DNA from: Streptomyces sp. NBC_01298
GTDB lineage: Bacteria; Actinomycetota; Actinomycetes; Streptomycetales; Streptomycetaceae
Reading direction: 5' to 3'
DNA: 64,000 bases
Assembly (NCBI RefSeq): GCF_035978755.1
Contig: NZ_CP108414.1
Coordinates: forward strand, 5,456,001-5,520,000
Shown here: positions 36,160 to 46,845 of the stretch, one piece after another
Numbering within the stretch: position 1 is the stretch's first letter
How the letters are laid out: each line of letters opens with the position of its first letter
Made by a program: the position numbers and the translations under genes
The notes under the pieces: model-generated
Database searches by the model: none
Told to the model about the DNA's origin: nothing
The model's input: the letters and a program-made list of their open reading frames with translations, nothing else

Positions 36160-37161
36160 GTGAGCGAGACGGCGTCTTCCCAAGCTTCCAAGACTTCCCA
36201 GTGCTCCAAGTACTTGGTCACCGGCGGAGCCGGATACGTGGGCGGGGTGGTCGCGGCCCACCTCCTCCAGGCGGGTCACGAGGTCACCGTCCTCGACGAC
36301 CTCTCCACCGGCTTCCGTTCGGGGGTGCCGGCCGGCGCCGCGTTCATCGAGGGCCGCATCCAGGACGCCGCCGAGCACCTGGACCCCTCCTACGACGGGG
36401 TCCTGCACTTCGCGGCCTCCTCACAGGTCGGCGAGTCCGTGGTGAATCCCGGCAAGTACTGGGAGAACAACGTCGGCGGCACCCTGGCCCTGCTGGCGGC
36501 GATGCGCGGGGCGGGCGTGCGCCAGCTGGTGTTCTCCTCCACCGCGGCCACCTACGGGGAGCCCGGCGACGGGCCGCTGACCGAGTCCTCGGTGACCGCC
36601 CCCACCAACCCGTACGGGGCCTCGAAGCTGGCCGTCGACCACATGATCGCGGGGGAGTGCGCGGCGCACGGCCTCGCGGCGGTCTCGCTGCGCTACTTCA
36701 ACGTGGCGGGCGCCTACGGGCAGTTCGGCGAGCTGCACGACCCCGAGACCCACCTGATCCCGCTGGTCCTGCAAGTGGCCCTCGGCGAGCGGGAGTCGAT
36801 CTCGGTGTTCGGCGAGGACTACCCCACCCCGGACGGCACCTGCGTGCGGGACTACATCCACGTCGCCGACCTGGCCGAGGCCCACCTGGCCGCGCTCCGG
36901 GTCGCCGCCGAGGGGGAACACCTGGTGTGCAACCTCGGCAACGGCAGCGGGTTTTCGGTCCGAGAGGTCATCGAGACCGTCCGCAAGGTCACCGGGAAGG
37001 AGATTCCCGAGGTGGTGGCGCCCCGCCGGGCGGGGGACCCGGCCTTCCTCGTCGCCTCCGCCCGCAGGGCCCACGAGCGGCTCGGCTGGACCCCGACCCG
37101 CTCGGACCTCACCGGCATCGTGACCGACGCCTGGAACTTCACCCGCGCCCGGCGCGGCTGA
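36160..37161 (+). CDS. galE: UDP-glucose 4-epimerase
   Basis: About 333 aa extended SDR. Visible: NAD-binding [29 protein letters not shown], the catalytic Ser in [10 protein letters not shown] and Tyr-Lys in NPYGASKLA, then [10 protein letters not shown]. Interconverts UDP-glucose and UDP-galactose for cell-surface glycans. GTG 36160 follows GAGAGG; the 13 extra codons upstream do not fit. No galT or galK neighbour, so it probably serves glycan synthesis rather than galactose catabolism. Confidence 0.92.
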   Translation: MSETASSQASKTSQCSKYLVTGGAGYVGGVVAAHLLQAGHEVTVLDDLSTGFRSGVPAGAAFIEGRIQDAAEHLDPSYDGVLHFAASSQVGESVVNPGKYWENNVGGTLALLAAMRGAGVRQLVFSSTAATYGEPGDGPLTESSVTAPTNPYGASKLAVDHMIAGECAAHGLAAVSLRYFNVAGAYGQFGELHDPETHLIPLVLQVALGERESISVFGEDYPTPDGTCVRDYIHVADLAEAHLAALRVAAEGEHLVCNLGNGSGFSVREVIETVRKVTGKEIPEVVAPRRAGDPAFLVASARRAHERLGWTPTRSDLTGIVTDAWNFTRARRG

Positions 37162-37167
37162 GCCCGT

Positions 37168-37662
37168 CGGCAGCCACCGGCAGCCACCGGTGCAGTGCGC
37201 ACCGGCAGCCCCTGGCCCACGCGCCCCCGCCCCGATCAGGGCGGGGGCGTGCGTGCGTTCGGGGCGCGCCGTTCCCGGGCGCTGCGCGCGGGCGCCCGGC
37301 GTGCGCACGCCGAGTGAAATACCCCCCGTGCAACTGCCCGTGGCACGCGGTCGGGTGGAACGGGCCACCGCCCCGGTGGCATGCGGTCGATTTCAAGCCA
37401 CCTCGGAGCGGTTCCGGAAGCGCCTCGCCGGAAAATCGCTCGGAAAACTTCTGCAATTCGGCCAACCACGAGCCGACCCCGGCCCTACGCTGATGCGTGA
37501 CACCGGTGGGGGCCGGTGTTGATTCAGGGGTCGAGACAAGTCGGGTACGACGTCCGGTCCGGGGTAGTGCAGAGATGTCACGGCGGCGGCCGAGGCGCCT
37601 GCGGATCACCCGGTCCGGGCGTCGTACCCGCAGTCGTCCGTTCCCCGACCCTTGGGGGTTTT
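37168..37662. promoter_or_regulatory. Intergenic region: decamer repeat, terminator and LuxR upstream region
   Basis: About 500 bp with no convincing gene. It begins with two CGGCAGCCAC units plus a partial third just after galE, then a hairpin (11-bp stem 37222-37232 with 37239-37249) that should terminate galE. A relatively AT-rich patch (about 37410-37450) and the stretch up to 37660 probably hold the promoter and leader of the next regulator, but I see no consensus I would defend. Confidence 0.6.
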
Positions 37663-38448
37663 GTGGTCCGTATCCGGGTACTCGTGGTCGACGATCACCG
37701 CATCTTCGCCGAATCTCTCGCCGCCGCGCTCGCGGCCGAACCGGACGTGGACGTCTCCGCGGCCGGCAGCGGCCCCGCCGCGCTGCGCTGCCTCGAACGC
37801 GCGGTGGCCGAAGGGCGCCGCTTCGACGTGCTGCTGGTCGACGCCGACCTGGCCGCCGTGCCCGCGGGCGTCCCCGCCCAGCGGGAGTCCGGTTCCGCCC
37901 CGTCCGCCGCCGACGGGATCGCGCTGGTGGCAGGCGTACGGGTGTCCCATCCCGCGGTCCGTACGGTGGTCCTCGCCGAGCGCGACGACGCACGCCGTGC
38001 CGCGCTCGCGCTCCAGGCGGGAGCCTCGGGCTGGGTGGCCAAGGACTGCTCGCTCTCGCGGCTCCTGGCCGTCGTCCGCGGAGTCCTGCGCGAGGAGACG
38101 CACCTTCCGCCCGCGCTGCTCACCGGAGTTCTCCGCGAGCTGACCGCGGCGCGCAAGCACCGTACCGACAGCGAACGGCTGGTGGAGTCCCTCACGCCCA
38201 GGGAGCACGAGGTGCTGCGCTGCATGGTGGCGGGGCTGGGCCGCAAGGACGTGGCCGCGCGGCTGTTCCTCTCCCCGCACACGGTCCGCACCCACATGCA
38301 GAACGTGCTGGGCAAGCTGGGCGTGCACTCCACGCTCGCGGCGGTCGCCCTGGCCCGGCGGGCCGGCGTGCGCCCCGCGGACCTGCCCGGACTGCCGGGG
38401 CAGGGACTAGCCGGGGATGTTGTCGAACGGAGCGGTCAACTGGCGTAG
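37663..38448 (+). CDS. LuxR/NarL-type response regulator
   Basis: About 261 aa. Receiver with acidic pair Asp10-Asp11, phosphoacceptor Asp60 (DVLLVDADLAAVP) and Lys127 (GWVAKD), so phosphorylation is plausible, although the usual Thr/Ser is Ala. Some 25 residues (PAQRESGSAPSAAD region) are inserted after the phosphorylation site. The HTH (LTPREHEVLRCMVAGLGRKDVAARLFLSPHTVRTHMQNVLGKLGVHS) is intact. GTG 37663 with GGGGG five bases upstream; the frame is open for 147 bases before but lacks a start signal. No partner kinase nearby. Convergent with the MarR gene, overlapping by 42 bp. Confidence 0.88.
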   Translation: MVRIRVLVVDDHRIFAESLAAALAAEPDVDVSAAGSGPAALRCLERAVAEGRRFDVLLVDADLAAVPAGVPAQRESGSAPSAADGIALVAGVRVSHPAVRTVVLAERDDARRAALALQAGASGWVAKDCSLSRLLAVVRGVLREETHLPPALLTGVLRELTAARKHRTDSERLVESLTPREHEVLRCMVAGLGRKDVAARLFLSPHTVRTHMQNVLGKLGVHSTLAAVALARRAGVRPADLPGLPGQGLAGDVVERSGQLA

Positions 38449-38904
38449 CAGCCCGGCGAGATCGCCGCGCTGCGTACGCGAGAGCTGGGCCAGGATCGCC
38501 CGTTCCTGGGCCAGCAGCCCGGCGAGCGCCTGGTCGGCGCGGTCACGGCCCTCGGGGCTGAGGCGCACGAGGACCCCCCGGCGGTCGTTGGGGTCCGGCA
38601 GCCGTTCGACGAGGCCCTTCTTGGCGAGCCGGTCGATGCGGTTGGTCATGGTCCCCGAGGTCACCAGGGTCTGCGTCAGCAACTGGCCGGGGGAAAGCTG
38701 GTAGGGCGCGCCCGCCCGCCGCAGCGAGGTCAGGACGTCGAACTCCCACGGCTCCAGGCCGTGCTCGGAAAAGGCCAGCCGGCGGGCACGGTCGAGGTGC
38801 CGCGCGAGCCTGCTGACGCGGCTGAGTACCTCGAGCGGTTCCACGTCGAGGTCAGGGCGTTCCCGCCGCCATGCCGCGACCAGTCGGTCGACCTCGTCCT
38901 CCAT
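38407..38904 (-). CDS. MarR-family transcriptional regulator
   Basis: About 165 aa. Winged HTH in GQLLTQTLVTSGTMTNRIDRLAKKGLVERLPDPNDRRGVLVRLSPEGR, including the Asp-Arg wing. The N-terminal dimer helices (VDRLVAAWRRERPDLD) are typical. MarR proteins repress divergent genes and release DNA on binding phenolic or other small ligands. ATG 38904; the ribosome site is weak. Divergent from the methyltransferase at 39066, with a palindromic site in the gap that I take as its operator. Confidence 0.88.
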   Translation of the reverse strand: MEDEVDRLVAAWRRERPDLDVEPLEVLSRVSRLARHLDRARRLAFSEHGLEPWEFDVLTSLRRAGAPYQLSPGQLLTQTLVTSGTMTNRIDRLAKKGLVERLPDPNDRRGVLVRLSPEGRDRADQALAGLLAQERAILAQLSRTQRGDLAGLLRQLTAPFDNIPG

Positions 38905-38953
38905 GCCGATCAGTGTAAAGGGTCTGTCGATGTGAAGTCTCTTTAAATCGAGC

Positions 38954-38985
38954 ATCTCGTTATCAAGTATCTTGACGTCGAGATA
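38954..38985. promoter_or_regulatory. MarR operator candidate
   Basis: TATCTTGACGTCGAGATA at 38968-38985 is an 18-bp palindrome with one mismatched pair. A second, weaker relative (ATCTCG...CAAG) lies just before it at 38954-38967. It sits in the 161-bp divergent gap, about 64 bases from the MarR start and 80 from the methyltransferase start. Confidence 0.65.
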
Positions 38986-39065
38986 TATTTTCCGCCACCA
39001 TGGGGCATGGAGGGGGCCGGAGCAGCTTCCGATTCCGACCGTACTGCCAGCAAGGAGGCTCGAAC

Positions 39066-39947
39066 ATGCATTCCGATACCGCGCCGGCCAGGACCCCCGC
39101 GTCGACATCCCCCACGGGTGGAGCACCCGCCGCGCCCGCCGCGCCCACCTGGGACCCGCAGCAGTACCTCAGGCACGCCGGCCACCGGGCCAGGCCCTTC
39201 CTCGACCTCCTCGCCCGGATACCCGAGCTCCCCTCCCGGGCCGCCCGCATCGCCGACCTCGGCTGCGGCCCGGGCAACGTCACCGCGCTCCTCTCGGACC
39301 GCTGGCCCGAGGCCCACATCACCGGCTACGACCTCTCCCCGGAGATGCTCCACCGGGCCGACGCCGAGTACGCCGGTCCCACCGGTGGCGGGGGCAAGCT
39401 CGACTTCCGCCACGGAAACCTGGCCGACTGGCTCCCGGAGGAGCCGTACGACCTGATCGTCTCCAACGCCGCCTTCCAGTGGGTCCCCGGCCACGCCGGA
39501 TCCTTCGCCCCCTGGATCAACGGACTGCGCCCCGGCGGCACCTTCGCGTTCCAGATCCCCGGCAACTTCACCGCCCCCAGCCACCGGATCCTCGCCGACC
39601 TGTGCGACACCCCGCGCTGGCGCGGCCGGCTCGCCGGACACGGAGCCCGCTACATCCACATCCTCGAACCCTCCGGATACCTGGAGCGCTTCACCGAGCT
39701 CGGCTGCGCCGCCGACGTGTGGGAGACCACCTACCACCAGCTGCTCCAGGGCCCCGATCCCGTACTGGACTGGGTGAAGGGCACCGCCCTGCGGCCCGTG
39801 CTCACCGCGCTGGCCGATGACGAGGAGGCCGTCGAGGCCTTCCTCGCCGAGTACCGCACGCTGCTGCGCGCGGCCTATCCCACGGGTCCCCGCGGCACCG
39901 TCTTCCCGTTCCGCCGGATCTTCGCCGTCGCCCGCAGGGAGGCCTGA
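39066..39947 (+). CDS. tam: Trans-aconitate 2-methyltransferase
   Basis: About 293 aa SAM-dependent methyltransferase. Motifs: WDPQQYLRHAGHRARPFLDLL, SAM-binding IADLGCGPGNVTALL, GYDLSPEML, YDLIVSNAAFQWVPGH, and the C-terminal WVKGTALRPVLTAL typical of Tam. It methylates trans-aconitate, which otherwise inhibits aconitase. Residues 1-30 are a Pro/Ala/Thr-rich extension. ATG 39066 has a perfect AAGGAGG eight bases before it. Two bases separate its stop from the VOC protein, so the pair is an operon, likely under the divergent MarR protein. Confidence 0.88.
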   Translation: MHSDTAPARTPASTSPTGGAPAAPAAPTWDPQQYLRHAGHRARPFLDLLARIPELPSRAARIADLGCGPGNVTALLSDRWPEAHITGYDLSPEMLHRADAEYAGPTGGGGKLDFRHGNLADWLPEEPYDLIVSNAAFQWVPGHAGSFAPWINGLRPGGTFAFQIPGNFTAPSHRILADLCDTPRWRGRLAGHGARYIHILEPSGYLERFTELGCAADVWETTYHQLLQGPDPVLDWVKGTALRPVLTALADDEEAVEAFLAEYRTLLRAAYPTGPRGTVFPFRRIFAVARREA

Positions 39948-39949
39948 GC

Positions 39950-40342
39950 ATGCTCGCCGGAGTCGACCACGTCCAGCTCGCCGCCCCGCCCGGCTCGGAG
40001 GACCGGCTCCGCGCCTATTACACCGAGGTCCTCGGCATGACCGAGATCCCCAAACCGCCCCTGCTCGCGGCGCGCGGCGGCTGCTGGTTCGCCGCCGGGC
40101 CGGTCCAGCTCCACCTGGGCATCGAGGAGGACTTCCGCCCCGCCCGCAAGGCGCACCCGGGACTCAGGGTCGAGGGCATCGAGGCCTACGCGGACAGGCT
40201 CCGGTCGCGCGGCGCCACCGTCGTCTGGGACGACGGCCTGCCGGGACACCGCCGCTTCTACTCGCAGGACCCGGTCGGGAACCGGATCGAGTTCTTGGAG
40301 AAGCACAGCTTGGAGAAGCACAGCTTGGAGAAGCACGTCTGA
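39950..40342 (+). CDS. VOC-family protein (glyoxalase/dioxygenase fold)
   Basis: About 130 aa. A single vicinal-oxygen-chelate domain: GVDHVQLAAPPGSEDRLRAYYTEVLGMTEIPKP at the start, LHLGIEEDFRPARKAHPGL in the middle, and FYSQDPVGNRIEF near the end, where His9, His/Glu and Glu positions could bind metal. Substrate unknown; glyoxalase, dioxygenase or drug-binding roles are all possible. The C-terminus ends in three LEKH repeats encoded by a 15-bp tandem repeat. Confidence 0.85.
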   Translation: MLAGVDHVQLAAPPGSEDRLRAYYTEVLGMTEIPKPPLLAARGGCWFAAGPVQLHLGIEEDFRPARKAHPGLRVEGIEAYADRLRSRGATVVWDDGLPGHRRFYSQDPVGNRIEFLEKHSLEKHSLEKHV

Positions 40343-40351
40343 TGCTCTGAT
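40295..40351 (+). repeat. 15-bp in-frame tandem repeat followed by a duplicated stop
   Basis: TTGGAGAAGCACAGC twice (40295, 40310) and a third unit (40325) changed in its last three bases, encoding LEKHS-LEKHS-LEKHV. Directly after comes TCTGATGC/TCTGATGT, an 8-bp pair that repeats the TGA stop (40340 and 40348) in another frame. Confidence 0.92.
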
Positions 40352-40358
40352 GTCACAC

Positions 40359-40404
40359 ACGACGGCGCCCCGCCACCGGATCTCCGGTGACGGGGCGCCG
40401 TCGT
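40359..40404. terminator. Bidirectional hairpin terminator
   Basis: A 14-bp stem (40359-40372 with 40391-40404), one mismatch, a further 6 bp (CACCGG/CCGGTG) and a four-base loop, between the convergent VOC and TetR genes. Confidence 0.88.
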
Positions 40405-40425
40405 GCGCACACGCGGTACGGGGGC

Positions 40426-41100
40426 TCACTTCTTGCGGTGGCCCACCAGTCGCGGCTTCGCCTCCAGGTTCTCCAGCCCGTGCCAGGACAGGTTCACCAG
40501 GTGCGCCGCCACCTCGGCCTTCTTCGGCTGGCGCGTCTCCAGCCACCATTGCCCGGTCAGCGCGACCATTCCGACCAGCGCCTGCGCGTACAGCGGGGCC
40601 AGCTTCGGATCGAAGCCGCGGGCCTTGAACTCCAGGCCCAGGATGTCCTCGACCTGCGTGGCGATATCGCTGATCAGCGAGGCGAAGGTGCCCGTCGACT
40701 GGGCCACGGGGGAGTCGCGGACCAGGATCCGGAAACCGTCCGTGTAGTTCTCGATGTAGTCCAGGAGCGCGAACGCCGCCTGCTCCAGGAGCTCCCGCGG
40801 GTGCCCGGCCGTCAGCGCGCCCGTCACCCCGTCCAGCAGCTGGCGCATCTCGCGGTCCACGACGACCGCGTAGAGACCCTCCTTGCCGCCGAAGTGCTCG
40901 TAGACCACCGGCTTGGAGACTCCGGCCTTCGCCGCGATCTCCTCCACCGACGTGCCCTCGAACCCCTTCTCGGCGAACAGGGTGCGGCCGATGTCCAGCA
41001 GTTGCTGACGCCGTTCGGCGCCCGTCATCCGGACCCGGCGGGTGCGCCTGGGCTTCTCGCTGCTGGAACTGCTGCCGTCGTTTCCCACGCCCCCCATCAT
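40426..41100 (-). CDS. TetR-family regulator co-transcribed with the desaturase
   Basis: About 224 aa. HTH: GTSVEEIAAKAGVSKPVVYEHFGGKEGLYAVVV. The C-terminal domain (LDYIENYTDGFRILVRDSP ... YAQALVGMVALTGQWWLETRQP) resembles FasR/DesT-like lipid regulators, but I infer this mainly from context. The ATG at 41100 overlaps the desaturase stop as ATGA, so it is translated from the same message and likely controls desaturase expression, perhaps sensing acyl-CoA. Residues 1-15 are a Gly/Ser tail. Confidence 0.87.
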   Translation of the reverse strand: MMGGVGNDGSSSSSEKPRRTRRVRMTGAERRQQLLDIGRTLFAEKGFEGTSVEEIAAKAGVSKPVVYEHFGGKEGLYAVVVDREMRQLLDGVTGALTAGHPRELLEQAAFALLDYIENYTDGFRILVRDSPVAQSTGTFASLISDIATQVEDILGLEFKARGFDPKLAPLYAQALVGMVALTGQWWLETRQPKKAEVAAHLVNLSWHGLENLEAKPRLVGHRKK

Positions 41101-42077
41101 GCCGCGTTCGACACTTCTTCCTTGCGTCGGGCGTCGATCCGGGCCTCCGAGGGCCAGCGGACGTCGGACGCCCAGCCCAGCTGTTCGAACCAGCGGATCA
41201 GCCGCGCACTGGAGTCGACCTGGCCGCGCAGCACACCGTGCCGGGCCGAGGTCGGGTCGGCGTGGTGCAGGTTGTGCCAGGACTCGCCGCAGGACAGCAC
41301 CGCGAGCCACCACACGTTGCCGGAGCGGTCGCGGGACTTGAAGGGACGCTTGCCCACCGCGTGGCAGATCGAGTTGATCGACCACGTCACGTGGTGCAGC
41401 AGCGCGACCCGGACCAGCGAGCCCCAGAAGAACGCGGTGAAGGCGCCCCACCACGACATGGTCACCAGACCGCCCACCAGCGGGGGCAGCGCCAGCGAGA
41501 ACATCGTCCAGAAGATGAAGTCGCGCGAGATGCGGCGGATCGCCGGGTCCTTGATCAGGTCCGGGGCGTACTTCTGCTGGTCGGTCTGCTCCTCGTCGAA
41601 GAGCCACCCGATGTGCGCCCACCACAGGCCCTTCATCAGGGCCGGCAGCGTCTCGCCGAAGCGCCACGGCGAATGCGGGTCGCCCTCGTGGTCGGAGTAC
41701 TTGTGGTGCTTGCGGTGGTCGGCCACCCAGCGCACCAGCGGCCCCTCGACCGCCATCGACCCCATGACCGCCAGGGCGATGCGCAGCGGCCGCTTCGCCT
41801 TGAAGGAGCCGTGCGTGAAGTAGCGGTGGAAGCCGATGGTGATGCCGTGGCAGGCGAGGAAGTACATGAACACCATCAGGCCCACGTCCAGCCAGCTCAC
41901 CCCCCAGCCCCAGGCGAGCGGAAGGGCCACCAGCAGGGCGAGGAAGGGGACGGTGATGAACAGCAGCAGCGCGATCTGCTCGACCGACCGCTTGTTCTCA
42001 CCGCCGAGGGTCGCGGACGGCACGGACGCGCCGGAAGACGCCGAGGCGTCCTCGATCACGTCGGGACTGATGGTCAT
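41097..42077 (-). CDS. Acyl-CoA/fatty acid desaturase
   Basis: About 326 aa integral membrane di-iron desaturase. Three His boxes: HRYFTH (with GITIGF before it), HRKHH in WVADHRKHHKYSDHEGDPHSP, and HNLHH in CGESWHNLHHADPTSARHG. Four TM helices in two pairs. It introduces a cis double bond, usually delta-9, into acyl chains and so adjusts membrane fluidity. ATG 42077 with AGGGGA upstream; the open frame further upstream is not desaturase-like. First gene of a two-gene operon with the TetR regulator. Confidence 0.93.
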   Translation of the reverse strand: MTISPDVIEDASASSGASVPSATLGGENKRSVEQIALLLFITVPFLALLVALPLAWGWGVSWLDVGLMVFMYFLACHGITIGFHRYFTHGSFKAKRPLRIALAVMGSMAVEGPLVRWVADHRKHHKYSDHEGDPHSPWRFGETLPALMKGLWWAHIGWLFDEEQTDQQKYAPDLIKDPAIRRISRDFIFWTMFSLALPPLVGGLVTMSWWGAFTAFFWGSLVRVALLHHVTWSINSICHAVGKRPFKSRDRSGNVWWLAVLSCGESWHNLHHADPTSARHGVLRGQVDSSARLIRWFEQLGWASDVRWPSEARIDARRKEEVSNAA

Positions 42078-42518
42078 AGGTGTGTCCCCTGAGGGTGAGG
42101 GAGTCGGCAGGCGCGCCGCCCGGCCACACGTCCCTACGGGTGCGTAACCTACGGCAACGTAAGTATGGCAAAGGTCCCCCGCGCGGCAAGAGGAGCGCGC
42201 CCGGTACCGGTATGCGCGGGGCCCGCGCACCGCGTCGCGCTCCCCGTCCCGCGGTGCTTCGGTCCCTGCCCCGGGACGCCCGCCGCCGGGCCGATCGGCC
42301 CGCGCCGCGGGGCCGTCGTCCCGCCTGGTGACACAGGGACCTGGTCACCGGTACGGGCCACCTATCCTGGTGTCGTCGGACAGCGCGGTCCGCACGGGCA
42401 GCCCGAGCTGCGCATCAGGAGCGGTGGCACCGCCGGACGAAGGTCCGGGCGGGCACCACCGCGCGCAACCGGAGCCCACCTCCCAGTAGCGCTCGAAACA
42501 CTGCAAGGAGCCGCACCT
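42078..42518. promoter_or_regulatory. Divergent regulatory region between desaturase and ppc
   Basis: 440 bp without a gene. Near the desaturase lies an imperfect dyad CGTAACCTACGGCAACG (42143-42159; five of seven arm positions pair), a candidate site for the TetR partner. Nearer ppc there is GGTGAC...GTCACC (42327-42349) and a possible -10 TATCCT at 42363-42368, followed by about 150 bases of leader before the AAGGAG of ppc. These calls are weak individually. Confidence 0.45.
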
Positions 42519-45284
<2,766 letters not shown>

Positions 45285-45303
45285 GGTTTCGTACGGCACG
45301 GCA

Positions 45304-45337
45304 GAGGGCCCGCACACCGGACGGTGTGCGGGCCCTC
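45304..45337. terminator. Hairpin terminator between ppc and pth
   Basis: Perfect 15-bp stem GAGGGCCCGCACACC / GGTGTGCGGGCCCTC with a four-base loop, 19 bases after the ppc stop; also serves the convergent pth. Confidence 0.9.
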
Positions 45338-45352
45338 CGCGCGTGCTTCTGG

Positions 45353-45405
45353 CTGTTGGCCCTCCAGCTGTTGGCCCCTCTAACTGTTGGCCCCTCTAAC
45401 TGTTG
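45353..45405 (-). repeat. 16-bp tandem repeat spanning the pth stop codon
   Basis: Two perfect CTGTTGGCCCCTCTAA units (45368, 45384), a related 15-bp unit before (45353) and a partial one after. On the pth strand each full unit contains TAG (45398-45396, the real stop, and 45382-45380), 16 bases apart and so in different frames. Confidence 0.9.
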
Positions 45406-45986
45406 TACGTGGACTGCGCGCGCTCCAGGCCCTCCTGGATGAGGCACTCCACGGCGTCCGCCGAACGGTCGACGAACCAGTCCAGCTCCTTGCGCTCCGT
45501 GGAGGAGAAGTCCTTCAGGACGAAGTCCGCGACCTGCATCCGGCCGGGCGGGCGGCCGATGCCGCAGCGCACCCGGTGGTAGTCGGGGCCCATCGACTTC
45601 GTCATCGACTTGAGGCCGTTGTGGCCGTTGTCCCCGCCGCCCAGCTTCAGCCGGAGCGTCGGGTAGTCGATGTCCAGCTCGTCGTGGACCGCGACGATCC
45701 GGTCCAGCGGCACCTTGTAGAAGTCCCGCAGCGCCGTCACCGGGCCGCCGGACAGGTTCATGAACGACATGGGCTTGGCCAGCACCACGCGCCGGTTCAG
45801 CGGTCCCGGCGGGCCCATCCGGCCCTCGACCACCTGGGCGCGGGCCTTGTGCGCCTTGAACTTGCCGCGCATCCGGTCCGCCAGCAGGTCGGCGACCATG
45901 AAACCGATGTTGTGGCGGTTGCCCGCGTACTCCGCACCCGGGTTCCCGAGACCCACGATCAGCCAGGGCGCCGCGTCGTCCGACAT
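45396..45986 (-). CDS. pth: Peptidyl-tRNA hydrolase
   Basis: About 196 aa. Hydrolyses peptidyl-tRNAs released by stalled ribosomes. Motifs: [29 protein letters not shown] (catalytic His in RHNIG), [14 protein letters not shown] (Asn), [28 protein letters not shown] (Asp and GHNG loop) and [14 protein letters not shown] 45986 with AAGGAG upstream; the longer open frame is not needed. Follows rplY on the same strand, an arrangement common in bacteria, but a hairpin lies between them. Confidence 0.95.
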   Translation of the reverse strand: MSDDAAPWLIVGLGNPGAEYAGNRHNIGFMVADLLADRMRGKFKAHKARAQVVEGRMGPPGPLNRRVVLAKPMSFMNLSGGPVTALRDFYKVPLDRIVAVHDELDIDYPTLRLKLGGGDNGHNGLKSMTKSMGPDYHRVRCGIGRPPGRMQVADFVLKDFSSTERKELDWFVDRSADAVECLIQEGLERAQSTYNS

Positions 45987-46006
45987 CAAAAGCTCCTTAT
46001 ACGAAG

Positions 46007-46047
46007 ACGACCGCCGTCCCGCTCCAGTGGAGCCGGACGGCGGTCGT
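46007..46047. terminator. Two-stem hairpin between rplY and pth
   Basis: Outer 13-bp stem (ACGACCGCCGTCC with its complement at 46035-46047) enclosing an inner six-base GCTCCA/TGGAGC stem. It should end or attenuate rplY transcription before pth. Confidence 0.8.
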
Positions 46048-46077
46048 TCAGCAAGTGCTGAGGGTGAGCGGTGAGGC

Positions 46078-46659
46078 TCAGGCCTCGGAGCCCTCGGCGG
46101 CCGGCTCCTCGGTGCCCGCACCGATGACCTGCAGGACGGCGATGTCGCCGTCGACGGCCAGCGTGGTGCCGGCCGGCAGGACCAGGTCGGAGGCGGTGAT
46201 GGTGGCACCGGCCTCCAGGCCCGCGATCGAGACGGTGACCTCGGTCGGGATGTGGGTGGCCTCGGCCTCGACGGAGATGGTGTTCTGGAGGGTCTCCAGC
46301 ATGTTGCCGCCCGGGGCCAGCTCGCCCTCGGTGACGATCGCGACGTCGACGGTGACCTTCTCGCCCTTCTTGACGATCAGGAAGTCGACGTGGGAGATCG
46401 AGCGCTTCAGCGGGTGCTTCTGAACGGCCTTCGGGATGACCAGCTCGGTGCCGGCGCCCTCGATGTCCAGGGAGAGCAGGACGTTCGGGGTGCGCAGCGC
46501 CAGCTGGAGCGCGTGGGCGTCCACGTTGACGTGCTTCGGGTCGGTGCCGTGGCCGTAGATGACCGCAGGGGTCAGGGCGTCGCGGCGGGCCTGGCGGGCA
46601 GAGCCCTTGCCGAAGTTTTCGCGGACCTTCGCGGCAAGCTTGATCTCGGACATGCTCAC
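46078..46659 (-). CDS. rplY: 50S ribosomal protein L25 (CTC type)
   Basis: About 193 aa, the long general-stress (Ctc/TL5) form. N-terminal L25 domain binds 5S rRNA ([35 protein letters not shown], later [18 protein letters not shown]); a C-terminal beta domain ([32 protein letters not shown]) and an acidic Glu/Ala tail follow. ATG 46659 with GAGGAGTGAGC upstream. Sits between prs and pth, as in many actinobacteria. Confidence 0.95.
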   Translation of the reverse strand: MSMSEIKLAAKVRENFGKGSARQARRDALTPAVIYGHGTDPKHVNVDAHALQLALRTPNVLLSLDIEGAGTELVIPKAVQKHPLKRSISHVDFLIVKKGEKVTVDVAIVTEGELAPGGNMLETLQNTISVEAEATHIPTEVTVSIAGLEAGATITASDLVLPAGTTLAVDGDIAVLQVIGAGTEEPAAEGSEA

Positions 46660-46761
46660 TCCTCGTGGGGTGACGGAAATGGACGACAGTCACCCGGCCG
46701 GAACACGGCCTGCTACGAAGAGCGCGTCGATAACGGAGCATCCATACCCGTGAAAACGGGA

Positions 46762-46812
46762 ACGGCCTCCCTCGCCGAGCAACTCAAGGAGTGTACCCGG
46801 CGGGGAGGCCGT
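46762..46812. terminator. Hairpin between prs and rplY
   Basis: ACGGCCTCCC-CGCCG (46762-46777) pairs with CGGCG-GGGAGGCCGT (46798-46812) around a 20-base loop; a 15-bp stem with one bulge located 34 bases after the prs stop. Confidence 0.75.
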
Positions 46813-46845
46813 ACCCAAAAACGATCTCACGCACAGAGGTCGTGC

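Noticed and set aside
37250..37660. Small protein gene in the region before the second LuxR regulator
   Set aside because: Open frames there lack ribosome sites, codon bias and homology-like motifs.
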